Source: Myxococcaceae bacterium (GTDB lineage Bacteria; Myxococcota; Myxococcia; Myxococcales; Myxococcaceae). Taken from it: a stretch of 13,567 bases of DNA. The notes beneath the pieces are model-generated. The model saw only the letters and a list, made by a program, of their open reading frames with translations. It did not search any database and was not told where the DNA came from. The DNA is taken from positions 1 through 13,567 of the forward strand of contig JAGSPQ010000013.1 in NCBI GenBank assembly GCA_018262385.1. Direction: 5' to 3'. The position numbers and the translations under genes are program-made. Shown in pieces: positions 7,950 through 13,567 of the stretch (position 1 is the stretch's first letter; every line of letters starts with the position of its first letter).

Positions 7950-9104
7950 ATGAAACACCGCCAGCCACGTCGGCTGCATTGGGCGCTGCTGGCGTCGGTG
8001 TTTCTGCACGCCTTGCTGATCAGCTGGGTGGTGCGGTCGGCGGCTGATCCGGGCCTGGCGAGGAAGGGCCCGGCTCCGATCGAGATGGAGCTGGTGATGG
8101 TGACCCCGCCGGCGCCGGTGCCCGCTCCGGTGGCCCCGCCGGTCGCACCCGCGCCTTCGGCCAGGCCGACCGGGAAGTCGAAGCAGGCTCAGGCGAAGCA
8201 GCCGGCGGCGCCGGCCGGGCCGACGGCGCCCGAGCAGGTGGCGACCGCGCCCTCCGCTCCGGTGGGGGAGCAGGCCGACTCGCCCCGGCAGAGCTCGCCC
8301 TTCCTCGTGCCGCGGGTGGGGACGCTGATGCCCGGGCTGGGCACCGGCGCCTACGAGCACGAGGCGCCGGGCCGCACCGTGAGCAACGGGCCGGGCGAAG
8401 AGCCGGACGAGGTGGCGGTGCGCGAGTACGTCGCCGAGCGCGCCGAGAAGCGGCTCAATGACCAGATTGGCGACATGCTGGCGAAGGCGCAGCGGGACAA
8501 CGGGCTGGTCGCTCCGTACTTCACCCACCTGCAGGCCGACCTGCTCGAAGGCTTCAAGGGCGTGCCGGTGAAGCTGAGCAAGCGGAGCACGGCGAAGATG
8601 CTCAAGGAGGAGGTGGTCGACACGTACACCGATCCGGCCGAGCGGTTCGCGAAGACCGGGAGCCCACTGGCCAACGACGAGCAGGCGCGGCAATTCTCCG
8701 AATCGTCCTTTGGCCGGACGCTGGACCGCGGAGGCATTCCGGGCGGCGACGTGCATGATCAGCGGATGCTCCAGGCGGGGCTGCAGTCGATGGCGTTCAC
8801 CGCGGTGATCAAGGACTCGGCGTCGCGGCCGCGGCTGAAGACGGTGCTGATGCTCCGCCAGGATGGTGATGGCGCGCTGGCCGAGGCGACGGTGATCGAG
8901 CGCTCGGGCGACTCGGAGTTCGACGAGTTCGTGCTCCACCTCTCGCGCAAGGTGGTGCGCGATCAGGGCGACACCTCGGAGAAGGGCGGCGCGCCGAACG
9001 CGCTCGGGTGGTCGTCGGTCTGGCAGTTCACCTGGGAGCCTCCGGAAGTGAAGGTGAAGCTGCTGCGGGTGCTCAAGCCGGACAAAGGACCCGCGCTGCA
9101 GTGA
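7950..9104 (+). CDS. TonB-like protein, first of a tandem pair
   Basis: A 384-residue predicted inner-membrane-anchored periplasmic protein. The basic N-terminus is followed by one transmembrane helix (about 10-29). Its ASVFLH keeps the TonB SxxxH pair at Ser16 and His20, the residues TonB uses to work with ExbBD. A Pro/Ala-rich linker (about 50-110) fits a rigid periplasmic span. A helical middle part (155-240) contains MLAKAQRDNGLVAPYFTHL and RFAKTGSP, which recur in the next gene. The C-terminal part (283-376, VLMLRQDGDGALAEATVIER then SGDSEFDEFV) follows the TonB C-terminal pattern. The start is ATG 7950, with AAGGA at 7938-7942 overlapping the nadE stop. It overlaps the next gene by 4 bp. 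The family is probable. Its partners are unknown, and the upstream channel trio is a candidate. Confidence 0.78.
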   Translation: MKHRQPRRLHWALLASVFLHALLISWVVRSAADPGLARKGPAPIEMELVMVTPPAPVPAPVAPPVAPAPSARPTGKSKQAQAKQPAAPAGPTAPEQVATAPSAPVGEQADSPRQSSPFLVPRVGTLMPGLGTGAYEHEAPGRTVSNGPGEEPDEVAVREYVAERAEKRLNDQIGDMLAKAQRDNGLVAPYFTHLQADLLEGFKGVPVKLSKRSTAKMLKEEVVDTYTDPAERFAKTGSPLANDEQARQFSESSFGRTLDRGGIPGGDVHDQRMLQAGLQSMAFTAVIKDSASRPRLKTVLMLRQDGDGALAEATVIERSGDSEFDEFVLHLSRKVVRDQGDTSEKGGAPNALGWSSVWQFTWEPPEVKVKLLRVLKPDKGPALQ

Positions 9105-10351
9105 AGCGCCGACTCAAATGGGCGCTGGTGCTGTCGCTGGTGGTTCACTCGGGGTTGCTGCTGGTGTGGAGGCGGGGACCCGCGCGGCGGCCGGCCGCAC
9201 CGCAGCCGCCGGCGACCGAGCTGGTGGTGGTCGAGATCCCCACGCCCGAGGAGTCGAAGCCGGGGGCGCCCGTGGCGAAGCCGCCCGCGGGGAAGGTGCC
9301 CGCGCCGGTCGCGAAGGCTCCGCCGGCGAAGGTGCGCGAGCGCGCGCCGGTGGTGAAGGCGCCGCCGGTGAAGTCGCCCCCGGCGAAGGACGAGATCGCC
9401 GAGCCGAAGGTGGCCCAGGCTCAGTCCGCGGTGCTCGAGGGCTCACCGCGGGGGGCGATCCTGGTCCCCCGCGACCGGGCGGTGCAGCTGCCTCCTCCCG
9501 AGGAGCAGGAGTCGAAGGGGCAGACGACCCGCAACCGGCCCGAGGAGCTTCCGGATCCGGCGGCGGTGCTCGCGTACGAAGCGGAGGTCGTGCACCAGCG
9601 GGTCGATGGATGGGCGCGGAAGGTGCTGGCGAAGACGCGGGTCGAGAACGGCGTCGTCTCGCACTACTTCCACGACCTGCGGCACCGGCTCGAGAAGGTG
9701 ACCGAGGAGCCGCCCCCGTTCGTCGAGCCGTTCGGATTGAAGAGCCTGCCCCAGCACGGCAAGCAGGCGATCTCGAGCTGGTCGAACGGCGCCAGGCGCT
9801 ACGGCAAGACGGGCACCGCGTACGAGGATCCGGCGGGCTACAAGGAGCTGCACGGGGTGGCGAAGTCGGAGGCCGAGCGGGGAGGAGAGCAGGCCCGGCG
9901 CTTCGCCCAGGGCACCGAGGCGGCGGCGCGCTTCCGGGACTTCGGCGACGGGCGGATGGGCGAAGAGCTGGTCGCGATCGTCGAGGTGAGGCAAGGCTCG
10001 AACGGCGCGCTCGCCGACCTGTCGCTGATCTCGCCGTCGTCGAGCGTGCGGTTCGACACCTGGGTGATGGCGCAGGCGCCGAAGGCGATCGACGGGCTGG
10101 TGGCGCCGCCGGATGCGGGAGTGGGGATTCACGCCGAAGGGATGCGCAGCGTCTGGGCGTTCAAGGGGCGCGTCACCTACAAGCGCGACCTCAAGGAGGC
10201 CGAGCTGCTCGAGGACGGCTGGTACGTCGCGCTGATGACGATCCCCGGGCTGCTCACCGGCAGCTTCGACGAGGTGACCGGGAAGATCGAGTACATCGAC
10301 CTGCGGCACCCGCGCTACGAGTGCAAGGTGCAGCTGCTCGAGGTGTACTGA
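9101..10351 (+). CDS. TonB-like protein, second of the tandem pair
   Basis: A 416-residue paralogue of the preceding protein, starting at GTG 9101 in a GTGA overlap with the upstream stop. AAAGGA at 9084-9089 is the likely ribosome site. A longer in-frame start at 9008 would give a frame shadow of the neighbour, so I rejected it. The transmembrane helix (about 6-23) has LSLVVH, again SxxxH (Ser12, His16). The linker (50-100) contains irregular Ala-Pro-Pro-Val-Lys repeats, more Lys-rich than the neighbour. Shared blocks are VLAKTRVENGVVSHYFHDL (175-193), RRYGKTGTA (232-240), VRQGSNGALADLSLI (296-310) and SVWAF (350-354). The C-terminus extends further (360-416) with its own hydrophobic/aromatic stretch. 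The pair probably arose by duplication. A heterodimer is inference. Confidence 0.75.
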   Translation: MKRRLKWALVLSLVVHSGLLLVWRRGPARRPAAPQPPATELVVVEIPTPEESKPGAPVAKPPAGKVPAPVAKAPPAKVRERAPVVKAPPVKSPPAKDEIAEPKVAQAQSAVLEGSPRGAILVPRDRAVQLPPPEEQESKGQTTRNRPEELPDPAAVLAYEAEVVHQRVDGWARKVLAKTRVENGVVSHYFHDLRHRLEKVTEEPPPFVEPFGLKSLPQHGKQAISSWSNGARRYGKTGTAYEDPAGYKELHGVAKSEAERGGEQARRFAQGTEAAARFRDFGDGRMGEELVAIVEVRQGSNGALADLSLISPSSSVRFDTWVMAQAPKAIDGLVAPPDAGVGIHAEGMRSVWAFKGRVTYKRDLKEAELLEDGWYVALMTIPGLLTGSFDEVTGKIEYIDLRHPRYECKVQLLEVY

Positions 10352-10358
10352 GCGCTCA
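10349..10358. other. Palindrome TGAGCGCTCA joining two convergent stop codons
   Basis: The stop of the second TonB-like gene (10349-10351) and the reverse-strand stop of the SctV-like gene (10356-10358) form one perfect 10-bp palindrome with 4 bp between them. A TGA facing a TGA forces three bases on each side, so only the GCGC centre is unforced. It is too short to be a terminator alone. Confidence 0.5.
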
Positions 10359-11402
10359 GGCGCGAAGTGAGATCCGCGCCACGGGCTGGATGTTCAGCTC
10401 GGGGGACAGCTCCTGGTAGCTGACGACCGCGAACGGCGGATTGAACTCGAACTCGAGCAGCTTGCGGACGTAGCGGCGAATGTCGGCGGTGGTGAGGATC
10501 ACCGGCTGCAGCGCCTGGCCGGAGCGCAGTCCGCTCTCTTCTTTCACCGCCTGGACGATCGACTGGGCCAGCTCGGGCTCGAGCGAGAGGTAGACCGTCC
10601 CGTCCGGGGTGGTCTGGATCGCGCTCCGAATCGATTCCTCGATCGCCGGGTCGAGCAGGTAGGTGACCAGCGTCCCGCGGTTGGGTGCGAAGCGGTGCGA
10701 GACGTAGGTGCGCATCGACGCGCGGACTTCCTCGGTCAGCTTCATCGAGGTCATCCCGACGCGCCAGTGCTCTGCGACCGCCTGAAGAATGGTGGGCAGA
10801 TCCCGAATCGAGAGCTCCTCCTCGACCAGTCGCCCGAGCACCTCGGTGAGCTGGAGCAGCGAAACGACACCGGGGACGATCGCGCGCACCAGCGCCGGCG
10901 CTTCGACCGCGAGAGCGTCGAGCATGTCCTGCACCGCCTGTACCTTGACGAACGTGCGCGCGTGCCGCTTGAGCAGTGCGCCGAGGTGCTCGATCATCAC
11001 CTGCTCGGCGTCGTCGATTCGGACCCCCTGGTCCTCGAGTTGGGTGGCCTCGGCCTTCGCGACCCACGCCGAAGCGCGGAAGGTCGCCGGGTGAACGGCC
11101 GGAGCGCAGTCGAACTCCCTGGACTTCAGCCGCTCGGCGCTCTCGCTCGCGAGGAACATCCCGGGCCGGGTGACGAAAGAGGCAATCGGAACTTCGCCGA
11201 ACAGGATTCGATACGCGCCACCGGTGAATTTCTCGCTCTCGCGAAACTCCACCGCGGGAAAGCGGATCCCCAGCTCGAGGAACAGCCGCTGCCGCAGCTG
11301 GGCGGTCTGCGCGATCAGGGCCGCCTGCCGCGACTGAAAGTCGCTCGAGATCTCGAGGAGGATCGGTGTCAACGCGACGTACGCCGGTTCAGTTTTGACC
11401 AT
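10356..11402 (-). CDS. Soluble FlhA/SctV (FHIPEP) cytoplasmic-domain homologue without membrane domain
   Basis: A 348-residue protein with no transmembrane segment. It aligns along its length with the cytosolic ring domain of the type III export gate FlhA/SctV: VALTPILLEIS (8-18), LRQRLFLELGIRFPAVEF (36-53), YRILFGEVPIASFVTRPGMFLA (63-84), SAWVAKAEATQLEDQGVRI (110-128), VMIEHLGALLKRHARTFV (134-151), VVSLLQLTEVLGRLVEEELSIRDLPTIL (179-206), LTEEVRASM (222-230), PVILTTADIRRYVRKLLEFE (301-320) and VVSYQELSPELNIQPVARI (326-344). In export systems this domain forms a nonameric ring that binds chaperones and substrates. The usual seven or eight membrane helices carrying the FHIPEP motif are absent, and the region upstream holds an unrelated divergent gene. 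No Shine-Dalgarno precedes ATG 11402. It ends 4 bp from the second TonB-like gene. Its role is unknown. Confidence 0.82.
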   Translation of the reverse strand: MVKTEPAYVALTPILLEISSDFQSRQAALIAQTAQLRQRLFLELGIRFPAVEFRESEKFTGGAYRILFGEVPIASFVTRPGMFLASESAERLKSREFDCAPAVHPATFRASAWVAKAEATQLEDQGVRIDDAEQVMIEHLGALLKRHARTFVKVQAVQDMLDALAVEAPALVRAIVPGVVSLLQLTEVLGRLVEEELSIRDLPTILQAVAEHWRVGMTSMKLTEEVRASMRTYVSHRFAPNRGTLVTYLLDPAIEESIRSAIQTTPDGTVYLSLEPELAQSIVQAVKEESGLRSGQALQPVILTTADIRRYVRKLLEFEFNPPFAVVSYQELSPELNIQPVARISLRA

Positions 11403-11408
11403 GGGGCC

Positions 11409-11415
11409 GACGATA
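11409..11415 (-). promoter_or_regulatory. Possible -10 (TATCGT) for a leaderless SctV-like mRNA
   Basis: On the - strand TATCGT (11415 to 11410) matches four of six -10 bases and ends 7 nt before the ATG, the same distance as TAGGGT from the nadE ATG. The 15 nt before the ATG contain no purine-rich ribosome site. No convincing -35 is visible, so the call is weak. Confidence 0.25.
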
Positions 11416-11508
11416 TCTGCTCGCCCAGCACCGGTGCGCGGCGAACGAGGAGCGTCCCTCGATCAGACAGTGGTAAGCCACGGTCTCAAATCGCAGGGAG
11501 AGTCCGTG

Positions 11509-12117
11509 ATGCGCACTAAATCCTGGAGCACGTTGTTGGCGTTGGTCCTCGTTTCTTGTGCCCACACCCCGCCGGCGGAGGTGGCCGCTGCGCCCGCTCC
11601 GGCGCCGAAGCCGGCCGCCGAGCCTGCGCCCGCCGCGGCGGCTCCGCTGGTCTGCAGCAGCGACTCGCAGTGCACCGACGGGCAGCTGTGCATTCGCGGC
11701 GCCTGCGTCGACATCTCGAAGGGGCTGGCCGAGTGCCGCGACTTCCGGGTCAGCTTCGGCTTCAACTCGGTCGACTTCGACCCCGCCTCGAAGAGCGACC
11801 TCGACCGGATGGCGCGGTGCCTGCGCGCGGATCAGGCGATGCGGCTGACGATCGAGGGCAACGCCGACGAGCGGGGCACCGAGGAATACAACCTGCAGCT
11901 CAGCTCGCGCCGCGCCTCGTCGATCGAGCGGTACCTGATCGCGCTCGGCGTCACCCCCACCCAGGTGAACACGCTGAGCTACGGCGAGAACATGCCGGTC
12001 TGCCGCCAGCAGGACGAGGCGTGCTGGGCGAAGAACCGGCGGGCGGCGGTCAAGCCGACCGAGACGAAGGACCCGAAAGAGCCGAAGAAGGACGCCAAGA
12101 AGACCAAGGCGCCCTGA
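11509..12117 (+). CDS. pal: Pal/OmpA-family peptidoglycan-binding lipoprotein with Cys-rich insert
   Basis: A 202-residue outer-membrane lipoprotein. The signal peptide ends in lipobox LVSC with lipidated Cys17. Ala-His at +2/+3 gives no retention signal. An Ala/Pro linker (22-47) leads to a four-Cys motif (Cys49, 55, 61, 66) of the CxxDSxCxxGxxCxxGxC kind. The OmpA-like domain (about 76-182) has VDFDPASKSDLDRMA, IEGNADERGTEEYNLQLSSRRA (the peptidoglycan-contact Asp120) and NRRAAV (Arg178). Four more Cys (76, 104, 165, 172) could pair. The tail (183-202) is Lys-rich. The start is ATG 11509 with AGGGAG at 11495-11500. In-frame upstream starts (11395) lack this site and bury the signal peptide. 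It is Pal by motif, but the family also includes other OmpA lipoproteins. Confidence 0.85.
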   Translation: MRTKSWSTLLALVLVSCAHTPPAEVAAAPAPAPKPAAEPAPAAAAPLVCSSDSQCTDGQLCIRGACVDISKGLAECRDFRVSFGFNSVDFDPASKSDLDRMARCLRADQAMRLTIEGNADERGTEEYNLQLSSRRASSIERYLIALGVTPTQVNTLSYGENMPVCRQQDEACWAKNRRAAVKPTETKDPKEPKKDAKKTKAP

Positions 12118-12131
12118 GCCGAGTCTCCGCG

Positions 12132-13502
12132 TTACTTCGCGATCAGCGCGGCCAGCGCGCGGGCGAAGACCGCTTCCTTCTCCAGCGCCGGGTCGGCCAT
12201 CGCGGTGGCCTCGTCGGAGAGCAGCTTCACCGCAGCGTCGATCTGGGCGATCGCCTTCGCCTTCTCTCCTGCCGCGTGCAGCACGCACGCCTCGCGCGCG
12301 GCGAGCAGGTAGCGGGTCAGCGCCACCGCCTTCTGCGCTCCCTTCCCCGAGTAGGAGGGGGCCGCCTGCTCCGGCGCCGCCACCGCGAGCTGCTGCGACT
12401 TCGACTCTCCCGACGGCGTCTTGAAGGTGAGCGAGGCGTTCGCGATCGCCGCGCCGGCGTCCACGTCGCTCAGCTTCGCCACCAGGGCGCCGCGGGTGCG
12501 CGAGAGGAACACCGTCGCGACCGTCGACTCGACTTTGGTCGACTCCTGGGTGCCGGGGATTCCGTAGACCGCCGAGAGCGAGACCTGGTCCGCCGGCTGG
12601 AGCACGAGGTGCAGGTCGTACGCGACCGGAGTCACCAGCATGTCGAAGTCCTTGTCGAAGACCGCGCGCATCTGCGCTTCGGTGGCGAGGAAGAAGTAGT
12701 TGGCACCTCTGGCGGCGGTGACGCGGGTCACCAGCGTCTGCCCGAAGTCGAGCCCGACGCCGAACAGGCTGAGGCCGACGTTCTTCTCCGCGTTGGTCTC
12801 CAGCAGGGTGGTGAACTCGGTCGACCCGGTCGCGCCGACGTTGGGCTGCGCATCGGTCATCAGGAACACCCGGGCGCTGCGGGTGGCGTCGAGGTTCCTG
12901 GCGATCGCGTCGTAGCCGAACTTCAGGCCGCACTCGATGCAGGTGCTGCCGTCGGCCTTCAGCCGGCGAATCTGGGTCTTGAAGGCGTCCTTGTCGCTCA
13001 CCGCCAGCGGCCCGATCAGCACCTGGGCGGTGTCGTCGAACCGGATCACCGTCAGCAGGTCGCCCTCGTTCAGCTGGTCGACCAGCTTCTCCGCGGCGGC
13101 CTTCACCGCCTCCATCTTCTCCGTCCCCATCGAGCCCGAGTTGTCGATCACCAGCGCGGCGTTGAGCGGGGCCCGATGGAACTTCGTCAGATCGATGTTC
13201 GAGGACATCCCGAGCTGGATCCACGCGGCGGCGTCGACCCGGGCGGTGCCGGCGGCGACGCAGAAGAGCTCGGTGCAGGTCGAGCCGTCGACGGGGAGAT
13301 CGTGCTCGGCGTAGAGGCCCTCGAACGGCAGATCCACCGGCTGGGGGACGATGCCGGAGGCGACCTTCGAGCGGGCCAGCGCGATGTCCTGCGCGCCTCC
13401 CGCTCGGGCTCCGGCGCCTGCGCTCGGGCCTCCCCAGCTCGCCGCGCCGCCTCCACAGCCAAGGGCAACCACCGCGAAGAGGGCGAATGAGAGTCGGGAC
13501 AT
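12132..13502 (-). CDS. VWA-domain lipoprotein
   Basis: A 456-residue predicted lipoprotein. The start is ATG 13500-13502 with AGGAG (CTCCT at 13508-13512 on the + strand) 5 nt upstream. A start 6 codons earlier at 13520 lacks a ribosome site. The signal ends ALGC with Cys16, a loose lipobox, followed by a Gly-rich spacer. The VWA domain (about 112-290) has a complete metal-ion site: DNSGSMG (Asp120, Ser122, Ser124), Thr187 in GSTCIECG and Asp217 in LMTDAQPN. CxxC-type pairs (Cys76/81 and 188/191) could form disulfides. The C-terminal part (295-380) is beta-rich and 385-456 is helical. It would bind a protein ligand or metal at the periplasm or outer membrane. It converges on the Pal gene with 14 bp between. 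Partner and role are unknown. Confidence 0.85.
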   Translation of the reverse strand: MSRLSFALFAVVALGCGGGAASWGGPSAGAGARAGGAQDIALARSKVASGIVPQPVDLPFEGLYAEHDLPVDGSTCTELFCVAAGTARVDAAAWIQLGMSSNIDLTKFHRAPLNAALVIDNSGSMGTEKMEAVKAAAEKLVDQLNEGDLLTVIRFDDTAQVLIGPLAVSDKDAFKTQIRRLKADGSTCIECGLKFGYDAIARNLDATRSARVFLMTDAQPNVGATGSTEFTTLLETNAEKNVGLSLFGVGLDFGQTLVTRVTAARGANYFFLATEAQMRAVFDKDFDMLVTPVAYDLHLVLQPADQVSLSAVYGIPGTQESTKVESTVATVFLSRTRGALVAKLSDVDAGAAIANASLTFKTPSGESKSQQLAVAAPEQAAPSYSGKGAQKAVALTRYLLAAREACVLHAAGEKAKAIAQIDAAVKLLSDEATAMADPALEKEAVFARALAALIAK

Positions 13503-13567
13503 CGATGCTCCTGTCTGCAAGTCCCCCGGCCCTCGAGCTCGCTGAGTCGCGCTCTGAGCAAAGGCCG
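13503..13567. other. Window-edge intergenic stretch
   Basis: Apart from the ribosome site of the VWA gene at 13508-13512, these last bases show no gene or clear promoter. The leftward promoter of the VWA gene probably lies here or just beyond the window edge. Confidence 0.4.

Noticed and set aside
9300..9400. Ala-Pro-Pro-Lys-rich stretch as a DNA tandem repeat
   Set aside because: It is an irregular protein-level repeat typical of TonB linkers, with no regular DNA period.
10356..11402. Reading this gene as evidence for a type III secretion or flagellar cluster
   Set aside because: No other export, basal-body, ATPase or chaperone gene is present, and the membrane domain is missing.
11395..11418. 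TTGACC at 11395-11400 followed by TATCTG as a promoter for the Pal gene
   Set aside because: Spacing is only 13 bp and the -10 match is three of six. The TTGACC lies inside the start of the opposing gene.
11389..13224. Long open frame (611 codons) on the - strand across the Pal and VWA genes
   Set aside because: Low-complexity Arg/Gly/Asp composition. It runs across two well-supported genes in other frames.
11556..13490. Long + strand open frame (644 codons) across the same two genes
   Set aside because: Same shadow composition, and it crosses the Pal stop and the whole VWA gene without a recognisable domain.

Overview
The window reads as chromosomal DNA of a high-GC Gram-negative bacterium, most likely a myxobacterium (Myxococcota, Cystobacterineae-like). 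The reasons are heavy G/C at third codon positions, a PAS/GAF sensor kinase, a stand-alone GspE/MshE N-terminal protein, a proton-channel trio laid out like Myxococcus AglR-AglQ-AglS, TonB-like proteins, a Cys-rich Pal-type lipoprotein and a VWA lipoprotein. The taxonomic call is inference from gene content.

Layout. (1) 1-1732, + strand: 3' part of a GAF-PAS-HisKA-HATPase histidine kinase whose reading frame breaks near 1050. It runs tail to tail into (2) 1742-2467, - strand, a GspE/MshE N-terminal-domain protein without an ATPase domain. (3) 2468-2678 is the largest gap. It holds a 20-bp-phased direct repeat, a good sigma70-type promoter pointing right, and a leader of about 98 nt. (4) 2679-4573: a TolQ/ExbB-type channel and two TolR/ExbD-type proteins, with a hairpin between the first two genes and a strong intrinsic terminator after the third. 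(5) 4673-10351, + strand: DedA membrane protein, stand-alone Lon-N protein (probable CTG start), glutamine-dependent NAD+ synthase, and two tandem divergent TonB-like proteins. Overlaps and short gaps suggest at least two transcription units here. (6) 10356-11402, - strand: a soluble homologue of the cytoplasmic domain of the type III export gate FlhA/SctV, without the membrane domain. (7) 11509-12117, + strand: a Pal/OmpA-type lipoprotein. (8) 12132-13502, - strand: a VWA-domain lipoprotein. No stretch over 300 bp lacks a gene. I saw no tRNA, rRNA, CRISPR array, insertion sequence or attachment site.

How the parts may work together. The channel trio would harvest proton-motive force across the inner membrane. 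The two TonB-like proteins have the TonB-type SxxxH transmembrane motif and could carry force across the periplasm. The Pal-like lipoprotein binds peptidoglycan beneath the outer membrane. These are all the kinds of part used in Tol-Pal, TonB-ExbBD or Agl/Glt machines, so the most attractive hypothesis is an envelope-spanning energised complex that includes a twin TonB-like pair. The sequence shows proximity and family membership only. The units are separated by a terminator and by housekeeping genes (DedA, NadE), so a single system is not demonstrated.

Three convergent gene pairs end within 4-14 bp of each other with no room for terminators between them.
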